NCBI GenBank assembly: GCA_027485675.1
Contig: JAIXQP010000053.1
Coordinates: 1-64,000 of the forward strand
Source of the DNA: Terriglobales bacterium
GTDB lineage: Bacteria > Acidobacteriota > Terriglobia > Bryobacterales > Bryobacteraceae
Reading direction: 5' to 3'
DNA: 64,000 bases
The notes beneath the pieces are model-generated. The model worked only from the letters and a program-made list of their open reading frames with translations, ran no database searches and was not told the DNA's origin. Numbering within the stretch: position 1 is the stretch's first letter; the number at the start of each line of letters is the position of its first letter. A program made the position numbers and the translations under genes. Positions 25,269-33,300 of the stretch are shown here, piece after piece.

Positions 25269-26120
25269 ATGATTCTTCGCCGACATCTGCTTTTGGCCCC
25301 CCTGGCCCGCTCCCGCCGGATCGCTTTAACGATCGACGACTTCAATCCCGGAGCGCTAGGGGTTGACGATGTTGGGGCAGCGAACCAGCGGTTTCTGGAC
25401 GAGTTGGACCGCGCCGGCTTGGAGGTCTGCGCGTTCGTGATTGGCGGGGTGAACCAGTCCGCCGAGCGGAGGGCTCATCTGGAGGCTTGGTCCGCAGCCG
25501 GCCACCGGATCGCCAACCATACCTGGTCGCACCGGAACTACAACAACCCGGCGATTGCGGGTCCCGAGTTCGCCGCCGACGTGGCGCGGGCCCACACTTT
25601 CGTTTCCACGTTCCGGACCTTTACTCCGCTGCTGCGATTCCCGATGCTCAAAGAGGGTGAGACCGTGGCCAAGCGGGACCATATGCGGAGTTGGATGCGG
25701 GTGGAAGGCTATCGGAACGGCCATGTCGCCATCGACGCCTGCGACTGGCTGTACTCGCAGTATTTTCTGCGAGCAGGGCGCGCGGCGAAGTTCCGGGCGC
25801 CGTACCTGAATCACCTGGAGCGCATGGCCGATTTCTCCGTTGGCCTGTCGGCTCGGCTGGGCCTTGACGCCCCGCTCACCCTGCTGCTGCATTACAACGC
25901 CATTAACCTCGCCTATCTCCCCGATTTGATCGCCCATTTTCGAAATCTGGGATGGCAATGGGTGCCGGCTTCCCGCGCTTTCGCGGATCCCCTGTATCAG
26001 CGGGAGCCCAGCCGGCTTCCCGCCGGCGAGTCGCTGCTCTGGGCGCTCGACGGCGGGCGGGAGCGGCATCAAGGAGAACAGGACAAGGCGGAAGAGGAAA
26101 TTCTGCGGCGCCTGCTTTAA
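25269..26120 (+). CDS. Polysaccharide deacetylase (NodB-like) family protein
   Basis: The 283-residue product has the NodB-type start LTIDDFN (Asp23, Asp24 as catalytic and metal-binding candidates; the usual Phe is Ile). Near residue 80 follows HRIANHTWSHRNYNN, the metal-binding HxxxH motif. Downstream are RFPMLKEG and, near 215, LLLHYNAINLAYL, corresponding to the C-terminal His motif. Such enzymes remove acetyl groups from chitin-like or peptidoglycan sugars. The N-terminus is short and shows no clear signal peptide (MILRRHLLLAPLARSRR). A secreted gene follows 12 bases downstream, so the two may form an operon. Confidence 0.85.
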   Translation: MILRRHLLLAPLARSRRIALTIDDFNPGALGVDDVGAANQRFLDELDRAGLEVCAFVIGGVNQSAERRAHLEAWSAAGHRIANHTWSHRNYNNPAIAGPEFAADVARAHTFVSTFRTFTPLLRFPMLKEGETVAKRDHMRSWMRVEGYRNGHVAIDACDWLYSQYFLRAGRAAKFRAPYLNHLERMADFSVGLSARLGLDAPLTLLLHYNAINLAYLPDLIAHFRNLGWQWVPASRAFADPLYQREPSRLPAGESLLWALDGGRERHQGEQDKAEEEILRRLL

Positions 26121-26132
26121 TGTAAAGGATTG

Positions 26133-27329
26133 ATGTACCGCCTCCTTTTCCTTCTGGCGCTCCCGGCCGCCGCCCAGATGACGTATGAACAGCGGGTGGA
26201 CATGGTCCGGGCCACTCCGGGTTTCGTGGCGCTCTGGGATTTCGTGAAACGGACGCCGGACGGGCGCTTTGCGGCCCATCAGGCCCGCGAAGAGTCGCAC
26301 GATCTGGCGCTCGAGGCGGCGAACTACGTCCGGGACTTTTGGAACGAAGGCGAGCCGGCCACCTACGCCGATTTTCCTTTGCTGCGGGAGGGGCCCTTCG
26401 GGCAGGCCGTACGCTTCCTCAACGAAACGAAGCCAAACTTCCGACCCGTGCTGCTGATCCCGCGGGCGCGGATGCACAACTCGGGATTGGACGCGAAAGG
26501 CAAGGGCCGGTCGGTTTCGATGGCGATCTGGGTACGGCGTGAAACGGGCGGTCACGCGCTCGGGGGCATCTGGCACGAGGGGACCGACCTGGCGGCAAAC
26601 TCCAAGCAGGCGGCCCGCGTCGAGCCGGGGAAACGGCAGTACGCGCTGTTCGCTGGCCTGGCGGCAAACCCGGGCGCCGCGGCCGCGCATGTTTCCGAAA
26701 ACGGCAACCGTTCGTTTGGCGACAAGTACGCCCGCAATCTGGCCACGACGCCCGAGGTACTCCCTGCCGACTGGGCGCTGGCGGCGTTTTCGTTCGACAA
26801 CAAGGCCAATACGGTGACCGCTTACCTCGACGGGCGGGCGACCGAGTACTGGATTGACGAACCGGAGAAGCACCCGTTCTTCCGGTGGCCGGCCCAGGGT
26901 TGGCGGCAGGCCGAGTTGCGGCGGACACCGGGGCTGCAGGAGGGCGAGGATCCGTCTTATCCGGTTGACCAGTTCTATCGTCCGCCCGAAAAGAAGGTTC
27001 TCGCGAAAACTCGCCTCAACGAGACCACCGAGTTACTCGTCTATCCGTTCACCAAGGTTCGCGTCACCCGCGACACCAAGGGCAAAGTGATCCGCCGCGA
27101 GTTAGCTTCGCTGCGGGTGAATCCGTTCTGGTTTCCCCATGATTTGTATCATCCCCGGACCATTGAGCAAGGCGGACCGTTCACGATCGGGCGGGTTATC
27201 CATAGCTCCCGGTCGGTTGGATTCGTGGGCGCCATTGGCGGGGTGGCCGTGTTTCGACGGGCGCTGGGTGCGCGGGAGATGGAGCGGCTGGCTTCCATTC
27301 GGGGCCCTCTGCCTGCTGCTGGCCGCTAG
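26133..27329 (+). CDS. Secreted LamG/concanavalin-like protein
   Basis: The 398-residue product starts at ATG 26133 with a signal peptide (MYRLLFLLALPAAAQ). Phrases such as GFVALWDFVKR, GRSVSMAIWVRRETG, ALAAFSFDNKANTVTAYLDGR and GAIGGVAVFRRALGAREM give the layout of a LamG/concanavalin-A-like jelly roll, in which the final phrase marks the last strands. This fold usually binds carbohydrate or builds extracellular modules. I cannot name a specific family. The gene overlaps the next one by 62 bases in a different frame, and it follows the deacetylase closely. Confidence 0.7.
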   Translation: MYRLLFLLALPAAAQMTYEQRVDMVRATPGFVALWDFVKRTPDGRFAAHQAREESHDLALEAANYVRDFWNEGEPATYADFPLLREGPFGQAVRFLNETKPNFRPVLLIPRARMHNSGLDAKGKGRSVSMAIWVRRETGGHALGGIWHEGTDLAANSKQAARVEPGKRQYALFAGLAANPGAAAAHVSENGNRSFGDKYARNLATTPEVLPADWALAAFSFDNKANTVTAYLDGRATEYWIDEPEKHPFFRWPAQGWRQAELRRTPGLQEGEDPSYPVDQFYRPPEKKVLAKTRLNETTELLVYPFTKVRVTRDTKGKVIRRELASLRVNPFWFPHDLYHPRTIEQGGPFTIGRVIHSSRSVGFVGAIGGVAVFRRALGAREMERLASIRGPLPAAGR

Positions 27330-28641
27330 CGCGCCGGCGGCGACGGTCTCCGGGGTGCTGCTCGATCACCTGTCGGGCTATCCGTTGTCCCGGTCGATGG
27401 TCCGGCTGGAGCCGCTGCCGGGATCGCCGATGGGGCTCCGGACGCTGCAGACGCGGTCGGGACGGTCGGGCCAGTTTCAATTTGTATCGGTGCCGGCCGG
27501 GCAGTACCGGGTGACGGCGACACGGACAGGTTACTTTCCGGCGGCGACGGCCCGGCCCTTGGCCCTGGCCGGGGACGACGCGCCGTTTGTGGAGTTGCGG
27601 GCGCACCGGGTGGGGGCGATTGCCGGGACGGTGATGGACGAGAACGGGATCGGCATTCCGGGAGCGGCGGTGGTGGCCTATCCGGCGCGGTTGCCGCTGC
27701 GGGTGGCCGCCACGGGGAAGGCGGATGACCGGGGAGTGTTCCGCATTGCGGGTCTGCTGCCGGGCAAATTTTGGGTTCGTTCCGCAGCGCACACCATGGA
27801 GGACGGGACGGGGATGTTGCCCACCTTCAGTCCGCAAGGGCGGCAGGCGCGGGATGGCCGGGTGTTCAATGTGCGGCTGGACGCCGATACGCCGGACGCG
27901 GACGTGCGCCCGGATCCGGGGAGCCTGGTGACGTTGACGATTCCGGTGCAGTGCGCGACGGGGCAGGCGGTGCTGACGCTGACTTCGGAGACGACGCGGC
28001 ATGTCGTGAACGCGCCGTGCGGGAGGGAGACCGTGATCCGGGATCTGGCGTCGGGGTCTTACGAGTTGCTCGCGGTGGCGCCCGACGGCACGCAGGCGGG
28101 GTTCTGGGCCTCCGATCTGGCGGGCAACGCCACCCGAGGCATTCAATTAGTCGAATTGCCGACCGTGGTTCCGGGCGAGGCGAGCATCGGTCGGCGGATT
28201 GACCTCTACGAGGCTTCTCCTCCCGTCGAACTGCCGGCGCGGCGAACCGCCGTGCTGCCCGGCACCTGGGAGTTTCGGGCGGCGGCCGCTCCGGACCGCT
28301 ACGCCGAGCCGCGAACCGAGTCCGTCCTGCCGGCGGCGTACCGGCCGCTGCGGCCGCTGGTGACCGGGGTGGGAGGCCGCCTCGAGGGGCGAGTGAAGGG
28401 TTCGCCGGGGATCTTCGTTATGCTGTGGGCGGTTTCGGCGCGGAACCAGCAGATTCTGGGGGCACCGCGACAGGGGATCGCCGATATCGAGGGGCGGTTC
28501 GCGTTTCCGGGCCTGGCGCCGGGAGACTACCGGTTGATGGCGAGCTATGACCAAGCGGCGCTCGATCCTGAGACACTGGGAGAGGCGTATGCGGTGAACC
28601 CGGGGCAAACGACCGTCGTCGAGTTGACCCCGCTAAATTAA
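27268..28641 (+). CDS. Secreted protein with carboxypeptidase-regulatory-like domains
   Basis: The long open frame begins at 27139, but a signal peptide only makes sense from GTG 27268 (RGRWSGWLPFGALCLLLAASAPAA), giving 457 residues. Two or three beta-sandwich repeats of the carboxypeptidase-regulatory type follow: VSGVLLDHLSGYPLSRSMVRL with GQFQFVSVPAGQYRVTATR, then AGTVMDENGIGIPGAAVVAY with GVFRIAGLLPGKFWVR, and a C-terminal copy IADIEGRFAFPGLAPGDYRL. These domains resemble the N-terminal module of the TonB receptors in this window but have no barrel. The gene starts inside the end of the LamG-like gene, suggesting translational coupling. Confidence 0.75.
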   Translation: MRGRWSGWLPFGALCLLLAASAPAATVSGVLLDHLSGYPLSRSMVRLEPLPGSPMGLRTLQTRSGRSGQFQFVSVPAGQYRVTATRTGYFPAATARPLALAGDDAPFVELRAHRVGAIAGTVMDENGIGIPGAAVVAYPARLPLRVAATGKADDRGVFRIAGLLPGKFWVRSAAHTMEDGTGMLPTFSPQGRQARDGRVFNVRLDADTPDADVRPDPGSLVTLTIPVQCATGQAVLTLTSETTRHVVNAPCGRETVIRDLASGSYELLAVAPDGTQAGFWASDLAGNATRGIQLVELPTVVPGEASIGRRIDLYEASPPVELPARRTAVLPGTWEFRAAAAPDRYAEPRTESVLPAAYRPLRPLVTGVGGRLEGRVKGSPGIFVMLWAVSARNQQILGAPRQGIADIEGRFAFPGLAPGDYRLMASYDQAALDPETLGEAYAVNPGQTTVVELTPLN

Positions 28642-28679
28642 GGAACACTTCCTACGGGCCGATACGTCAGCATCTGTAT

Positions 28680-29615
28680 ATGCAGCGTTATCCATTTCTC
28701 CTTGCCCCGGTTCTGCTTCTTGCGGCCTGCTCGAGCCAGCGGACCTCCGTGATGCTCGATCCGGCGCTGCTTCCGCTGATCCCTTCGGACACGATCAGTC
28801 TGGGCGGAATCCGGTTCGACGCGTTCCAGAAGACCGAGACCTGGAAACGGCTGGCGGCTTCGCCGCAGTGGACCGAGCGGATGGATGAGTTTACGAAAGA
28901 GGTCGGGTTCGATCCGCGGAAGGACCTGATGGAGGTTCTGTGGGCGTCGGATGGCAAGGAGTCGCTGTTTTTCGTGCGCAACCGTTTTTCGCAGATGAAC
29001 ATTGAACCGCTGGTCCGCCGGGAGGGCTATCAGCGGCTGGCCTACAAGGGGTATCCCCTGCTGGGCGATGAGGAGTATGCCGCTTTGTTCATGAACGCTT
29101 CGACGGCGGTGGTCGGCCGGACCGCGCGCCTGCGGAAGATCATCGACAACCGGGACGCGGGGCCGGGGAGCCTTTCGAAAGAGCTGCTCGCCAAGGCCGA
29201 GACGATCCCCGCCGGCGCGCATTTGTGGATGGTGGCTACTCCTTCGGCGTTGCCCAAGTTCGAATCTGACCGGGCCGGCACGTCTAACATGCTGGCGAAC
29301 CTGCCCCGCCTGTTGAACGGGGTGCAATACCTGACCGTCGCGCTGGATATGGCCAAGGGGGTAGACGCGCAGGCGGTGGCCTACTGCGTCGATGACCAGT
29401 GCGCCAAGCAGTGGCAGAACACGATCAAGGGATTGGCGGGCATCGCCCGGATCACCCTGCCGGAGGCGCAGCGGGCGCAGATGCTGCCGCTACTCGACAG
29501 CGTGGAGGTGCAGTTGAACGGAACGACGACCACCACCAAGTTCAAGCTGGACCTGGCGGCGCTCGAGCAACTGCAGTCTACTTTTTCGGGAGCGGGATCG
29601 CGGCGCCCAAATTGA
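28680..29615 (+). CDS. Lipoprotein of unknown function
   Basis: The 311-residue product begins MQRYPFLLAPVLLLAACSS, a lipoprotein signal with acylation at Cys17. The mature part contains PSDTISLGGIRFDAF, WASDGKESLFFVR and GYPLLGDEEYAALFMN. This pattern resembles acidobacterial lipoproteins annotated only as hypothetical, with two repeated alpha/beta segments around 30-200. No catalytic motif is visible. It starts 38 bases after the regulatory-like protein gene on the same strand. Its last 38 bases overlap the convergent ferredoxin gene. Confidence 0.65.
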   Translation: MQRYPFLLAPVLLLAACSSQRTSVMLDPALLPLIPSDTISLGGIRFDAFQKTETWKRLAASPQWTERMDEFTKEVGFDPRKDLMEVLWASDGKESLFFVRNRFSQMNIEPLVRREGYQRLAYKGYPLLGDEEYAALFMNASTAVVGRTARLRKIIDNRDAGPGSLSKELLAKAETIPAGAHLWMVATPSALPKFESDRAGTSNMLANLPRLLNGVQYLTVALDMAKGVDAQAVAYCVDDQCAKQWQNTIKGLAGIARITLPEAQRAQMLPLLDSVEVQLNGTTTTTKFKLDLAALEQLQSTFSGAGSRRPN

Positions 29616-29967
29616 TGGAGCCCCCGCCCTCGCTCACGTAGTTGCGGTTCCAGTCGGGGATCAGAACGGTGACGTCGCCTTTGACGACGCACTGACAGCC
29701 GAGCCGGGAGTGTAAGGTGAGCCCGGCGGCCGTTTCGACGCGATCCGCTTCGTCGTCCTCCATCTCGGAGAGGTTGTGGTCGCCGGCCTTGACGATGACG
29801 TGGCAGGTCGTACAGGCGCAGCTGCCGCCGCAGGCGTGCTCGAGGTGCACGCCGTGATTCAGCGCGATATCGAGCAGAGAACCCTGTAGGCCATGATCCG
29901 AGTAGGGAGTATTGGCGGGATCGTAGTCGATGGTGATGTTTTCGGGCAGGAACGTAACCTTGGGCAC
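29578..29967 (-). CDS. Adrenodoxin-type [2Fe-2S] ferredoxin
   Basis: The 129-residue protein has the Isc-type cluster ligands C46-x5-C52-x2-C55 (in HACGGSCACTTCHV) and a fourth cysteine in RLGCQC near 92. It also has the acidic helix LSEMEDDEADRVETA used for partner docking. The N-terminus PKVTFLPENITIDYD and length fit bacterial Fdx. It transfers electrons for Fe-S assembly or for redox enzymes. No isc genes are adjacent, and it stands alone in minus orientation. It has a short extra C-terminal tail (GGSINLGAAIPLPKK). Confidence 0.85.
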   Translation of the reverse strand: MPKVTFLPENITIDYDPANTPYSDHGLQGSLLDIALNHGVHLEHACGGSCACTTCHVIVKAGDHNLSEMEDDEADRVETAAGLTLHSRLGCQCVVKGDVTVLIPDWNRNYVSEGGGSINLGAAIPLPKK

Positions 29968-30042
29968 AAGCTCTAGTTTAGCGGTCTGGGCGGTGATCCT
30001 GCAAAGCCCGGAGCAGTGGGAGATAAATCCTATCGGCTTTGG

Positions 30043-30048
30043 TATGAT
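30043..30048 (+). promoter_or_regulatory. Putative -10 box (GGTATGAT) of the DUF2061 gene
   Basis: TATGAT preceded by GG ends 8 bases before ATG 30057. A GGAG at 30051-30054 is only two bases from the start codon and is too close to be an effective ribosome site. Confidence 0.45.
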
Positions 30049-30056
30049 TTGGAGTC

Positions 30057-30278
30057 ATGGACACCCACTCCCGCAGTATTGCCAAGGCCGTTAGCTACCG
30101 GGTTCTCGGATCCCTCGCCACAGCCGGGATTGTTTACTTCTTCAGCGGCGATGTCCGGGCATCGGCGGGGGCGGGCGCAATCGACTCCGTGGTGAAGATT
30201 GGGCTTTATTTTGTCCATGAGCGGCTCTGGAATTACATTCCGCTGGGGCGTCCCAAACCGCCGGAATACGAAATTTAG
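30057..30278 (+). CDS. DUF2061 small membrane protein
   Basis: The 73-residue product carries the DUF2061 signature: SRSIAKAVSYRVLGSLAT, a TM segment with IVYFFSGD, then AIDSVVKIGLYFVHERLWN. Members of this family are small inner-membrane proteins of unknown function, often next to sulfur-assimilation or transporter genes. Here it stands alone, between the ferredoxin gene and a PEP-CTERM gene. A GCGGGA/TCCCGC hairpin begins at its stop codon. Confidence 0.85.
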   Translation: MDTHSRSIAKAVSYRVLGSLATAGIVYFFSGDVRASAGAGAIDSVVKIGLYFVHERLWNYIPLGRPKPPEYEI

Positions 30279-30299
30279 CGGGAATTGTACTAGTCCCGC
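30278..30299 (+). terminator. Weak hairpin at the end of the DUF2061 gene
   Basis: GCGGGA (30278-30283) pairs with TCCCGC (30294-30299) across a 10-base loop and begins within the stop codon. No T-run follows, so any termination would be factor-dependent. Confidence 0.3.
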
Positions 30300-30452
30300 G
30301 GGGCGGTTCCCGGCCTTCGGCTCGGCCCACCCTTCGTACGGTCCATGGGGCCACACCTCGCGAAAACCCCAATAAAACGAGGTACCACAACCCAGTACCC
30401 CGCTGCGAGCGCGGAATTGCGGGCCGAAGTAGTACTGCGATAGCCCAGTACA

Positions 30453-30524
30453 CCGGTCCAATTGGGCCTTCACTTTTCGCCCCGTAGACTCCGAATTGTC
30501 GCCGGAACATCCAATTGGACCCGG
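30453..30524 (+). promoter_or_regulatory. Promoter of the PEP-CTERM gene flanked by two CCAATTGG palindromes
   Basis: TTGGGC (30462-30467), a 17-base spacer and TAGACT (30485-30490) form a sigma-70-type promoter whose -10 matches that of the Cys-rich operon. CCGGTCCAATTGG (30453-30465) overlaps the -35. Its near-exact inverse CCAATTGGACCCGG (30511-30524) lies in the early transcript. The CCAATTGG cores are 53 bases apart, close to five helical turns, which fits a repressor or activator bound at both. Confidence 0.5.
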
Positions 30525-30541
30525 TCAACTCGGAGAACAAA

Positions 30542-31243
30542 ATGAACGTGAAATCCCACCTGTTAATCGCTTTGGCCGCAGTCGCTTTCGCTGCACCGCT
30601 TTCGGCCACGATGGTAACGACCGGCCAGTGCGCTGGGCCCACCTCCTTAGGTTGCGTTGCCGCCCTGGACATTTTTTCCATCGCCAGCCCCGGAACGTTT
30701 TTGGACGGCTCGACCAATAGCGTCACCGGATTGAACGCCCAAGGGGGTGTCCTCTACACTGGCACGCTGCGCTCGGCCGTCTATCGGAACTCGCTCGGCT
30801 CGCTCGACTTCTACTATCAGTTTTGGAATTCCAGCTCTTCGCCGGACTCGATCAGCCGCATCACGATGAATAGTTTTGCCGGCTTCACGACGAACATCGG
30901 CTACACCAATCAGAACATCGACGGCTCGGGCAACAGCAAAGTGAACTTTATCGGTTCGAGCTCCAACCAGATTCCGCTGATCGGTGAGCGGGTGAGCGAT
31001 GCCACCGTCGGCTTCAACTTCGGTGCGGGCAGCTTCTCGCCGAAGATCAACCCTGGTGAGACCTCTTCGATCCTCGTGATCCGGACCAACGCGACGACCT
31101 TTGGCATCGGTTCGACGAGCATCATCAACGGCGCGGTTGCCAACGTGTCCACGTTCGCCCCGACGGCCATTCCGGAGCCGGGTACGTATGCGCTGCTGGG
31201 TGCCGGGCTCGTGGCTCTGGGCCTGCTGGGCCGCAAGCGGTAA
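30542..31243 (+). CDS. PEP-CTERM sorted exported protein
   Basis: The 233-residue product starts at ATG 30542 (GGAG seven bases upstream) with a signal peptide MNVKSHLLIALAAVAFAAPLSA. It ends with the PEP-CTERM tripartite signal: IPEPGTYALLG, a hydrophobic segment AGLVALGLLG and a basic RKR tail. PEP-CTERM proteins are cut by exosortase and are usually linked to exopolysaccharide or cell-surface structure. The body is rich in Ser, Asn and Gly with beta character and no recognised domain. No exosortase gene is in the window. Confidence 0.85.
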   Translation: MNVKSHLLIALAAVAFAAPLSATMVTTGQCAGPTSLGCVAALDIFSIASPGTFLDGSTNSVTGLNAQGGVLYTGTLRSAVYRNSLGSLDFYYQFWNSSSSPDSISRITMNSFAGFTTNIGYTNQNIDGSGNSKVNFIGSSSNQIPLIGERVSDATVGFNFGAGSFSPKINPGETSSILVIRTNATTFGIGSTSIINGAVANVSTFAPTAIPEPGTYALLGAGLVALGLLGRKR

Positions 31244-31274
31244 GTGTTGGTCGATTCTCCCCTCCTTCCCTTCA

Positions 31275-31312
31275 CGCCCGGCGCGACGTTTAAAAAAACG
31301 TCCCGCCGGGCG
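31275..31312 (+). terminator. Strong hairpin between the PEP-CTERM gene and argS
   Basis: Two 17-base arms (31275-31291 and 31296-31312) pair with a single mismatch around an AAAA loop. A modest T-rich stretch (CTGTTTTCC) follows on the plus strand. It lies 31 bases after the PEP-CTERM stop and probably ends that transcript. Confidence 0.65.
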
Positions 31313-31345
31313 ATCTGTTTTCCGGGCGAAAGCGGATTGGATTGC

Positions 31346-31351
31346 TATACT
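31346..31351 (+). promoter_or_regulatory. Putative -10 box (TATACT) of argS
   Basis: TATACT ends 8 bases before GTG 31360. Because the box lies inside the longest open frame, which begins at 31342, it favours GTG 31360 as the real start of argS. Confidence 0.45.
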
Positions 31352-31359
31352 TACAGGAA

Positions 31360-33276
31360 GTGCTCCACCTATTGGAAAGCCGCATTGTAGCGGCCGTCTC
31401 GCAGCATATCCTTATCCGTTACGGGCTTTCGACCCCGGTCGTTCTGGAACAACCCCGGCAGTCCTCTTTCGGAGAATTTGCTCTTCCCACCGCATTTCAA
31501 CTCGCCCGCGAGTTGAAGAAGGCGCCCCGCGCGATCGCGCAGGAGCTGGTGGACGAACTCCCGGAGATCGAAGGGATCCGGTCGTTCGAGGTGGCGGGTA
31601 ACGGATATATCAACCTCCGGTTCGACCGCGCGGCGTTTGCCGCCGCGGTGGCCGCGCCGCCGCCGGCAGCGCCCACGGGGGGTAAAGTTCTGATTGAGCA
31701 CACCAGCATCAACCCGAACAAAGCCGCGCACATCGGCCACCTGCGGAATTCGATTCTGGGCGATACGTTTGTGCGGATGCTGCGCGCCGCCGGGCGGCAG
31801 GTGAACGTGCAGAACTACATCGACAACACCGGCGTGCAGGTGGCCGATGTCGTGGTGGGGTTCCACTTTCTCGAGGGCAAGTCGCTTGAGGACGTGCGGT
31901 CGCTGATTGAGACGCCGCGCTTTGACTATCTCTGCTGGGACCTCTATGCCAAGGTGTCGCAGCGGTACGCCACGGATGAGGCGTTGAAGGCCAAGCGGGC
32001 CGAGACGCTCCACGCCATTGAAGCCGGGCACGGCGTGCTGGCCGAGATGGGCGCGCTGGTGGCGGACAAGATCGTCAACTACCACCTGGATACGATGCTG
32101 CGGCTGGGGATCGTGTATGACGCGCTGCCGCGGGAAAGCGAGATTCTGCATCTGCACTTCTGGGCGGCGGCTTTCGAGCTGCTGAAGGAGCGGAAGGCGA
32201 TCTACCTCGAGACCGAAGGCAAGAACAAGGGTTGCTGGGTGATGCCCGGTTCCGCGTTCTCAGACCATCGGGAAGACGAAGACTCGAAGGTGATCGTCCG
32301 GTCGAACGGCATCGTCACCTACGTGGGCAAAGACATCGCGTACCAGATGTGGAAGTTCGGCCTGTTGGGCAAGGACTTCTACTACCGGCACCTGCGGACG
32401 TACGCCGACGGGCATCCGCTGTATGTGACCTCGGCTTCGCCGGAGGGCGCGACGCCGGGGATTTCGTTCTCGGGCAACGAGCGGGTTTATAACGTGATCG
32501 ACTCGCGGCAGAGCTACCTGCAGGACGTGGTGCAGGCGGGGCTGCGGGCGCTGGGGCATCCGAAAGAGGCCGAGAACTCGATCCACTTCTCCTATGAGAT
32601 GGTGGCGCTGACGCCGCGGACCTGCGGGGAGTTGGGGATCGAGCTTTCGGACGAGGACCGGGCGCGGCCGTACGTCGAGGTTTCGGGACGGAAGGGTCTG
32701 GGCGTGAAGGCCGACGACCTAATCGACAAGTTGATCGCGGCGGCGCAGCGGGAAGTGGACTCGCGCAATGAGAACGAACCAGAGGCGAATCGGCGGCAGG
32801 TGGCCGAGACGATCGCCATTGGGGCTCTGCGCTACTTCATGCTGAAGTTCACGCGGCCCACCGTGATTGCCTTCGACTTCCAGGAGGCGCTGAGCTTTAC
32901 CGGGGAGACCGGCCCGTATATTCAGTACGCGGCGGTGCGGGCGGCCAAGATCCTGGCGAAGGCGGAAACGAGCCCGGCGCTGCCGGCGGATCTGGGGCCG
33001 ATTCTCGAAGACGAGGAGCTTTGGCAGTCTTTGCTGGCCGCCTTCCGGACGGATACGGCGCTGGCGTTGGCGATCAACGCCGATGAGCCGGCCCATATGG
33101 CCCGCTATGCCTTCCAACTTGCGCAGGCCTATAGCAACTTCTACCAAAAGTTCCCGGTTCTGATTGAAACGAACCCCGCGAAGCGCGATTTTCTGCTTTG
33201 GCTGACGGCGGCCTATCGCACGCAGCTTGTCCGCACCCTCGACCTTCTCGGCATCGCCGTTCCCGCATTCATGTAA
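31360..33276 (+). CDS. argS: Arginyl-tRNA synthetase
   Basis: From GTG 31360 the enzyme has 638 residues and charges tRNA-Arg. The N-terminal Add1 domain (about 1-95) has QSSFGEFALPTAFQLARELKK. The catalytic domain has HTSINPNKAAHIGHLRNSI with the class I HIGH motif, and a loop at VSGRKGLGVKADDL in the KMSKS position, where Arg enzymes often deviate. The C-terminal DALR anticodon-binding domain ends the chain. The longest frame starts at TTG 31342, but a -10-like box overlaps that codon. TTG 31372 with AGGAAG upstream is a further possible start. Its downstream neighbour is aconitase on the same strand. Confidence 0.92.
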   Translation: MLHLLESRIVAAVSQHILIRYGLSTPVVLEQPRQSSFGEFALPTAFQLARELKKAPRAIAQELVDELPEIEGIRSFEVAGNGYINLRFDRAAFAAAVAAPPPAAPTGGKVLIEHTSINPNKAAHIGHLRNSILGDTFVRMLRAAGRQVNVQNYIDNTGVQVADVVVGFHFLEGKSLEDVRSLIETPRFDYLCWDLYAKVSQRYATDEALKAKRAETLHAIEAGHGVLAEMGALVADKIVNYHLDTMLRLGIVYDALPRESEILHLHFWAAAFELLKERKAIYLETEGKNKGCWVMPGSAFSDHREDEDSKVIVRSNGIVTYVGKDIAYQMWKFGLLGKDFYYRHLRTYADGHPLYVTSASPEGATPGISFSGNERVYNVIDSRQSYLQDVVQAGLRALGHPKEAENSIHFSYEMVALTPRTCGELGIELSDEDRARPYVEVSGRKGLGVKADDLIDKLIAAAQREVDSRNENEPEANRRQVAETIAIGALRYFMLKFTRPTVIAFDFQEALSFTGETGPYIQYAAVRAAKILAKAETSPALPADLGPILEDEELWQSLLAAFRTDTALALAINADEPAHMARYAFQLAQAYSNFYQKFPVLIETNPAKRDFLLWLTAAYRTQLVRTLDLLGIAVPAFM

Positions 33277-33300
33277 GTTATTAAGGGTTACCACATCATC

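Noticed and set aside
30279-30452. Possible tRNA or small RNA in the gap after the DUF2061 gene
   Set aside because: Only short repeated GTAC-containing words and a weak hairpin are visible; no cloverleaf or clear promoter-terminator pair.
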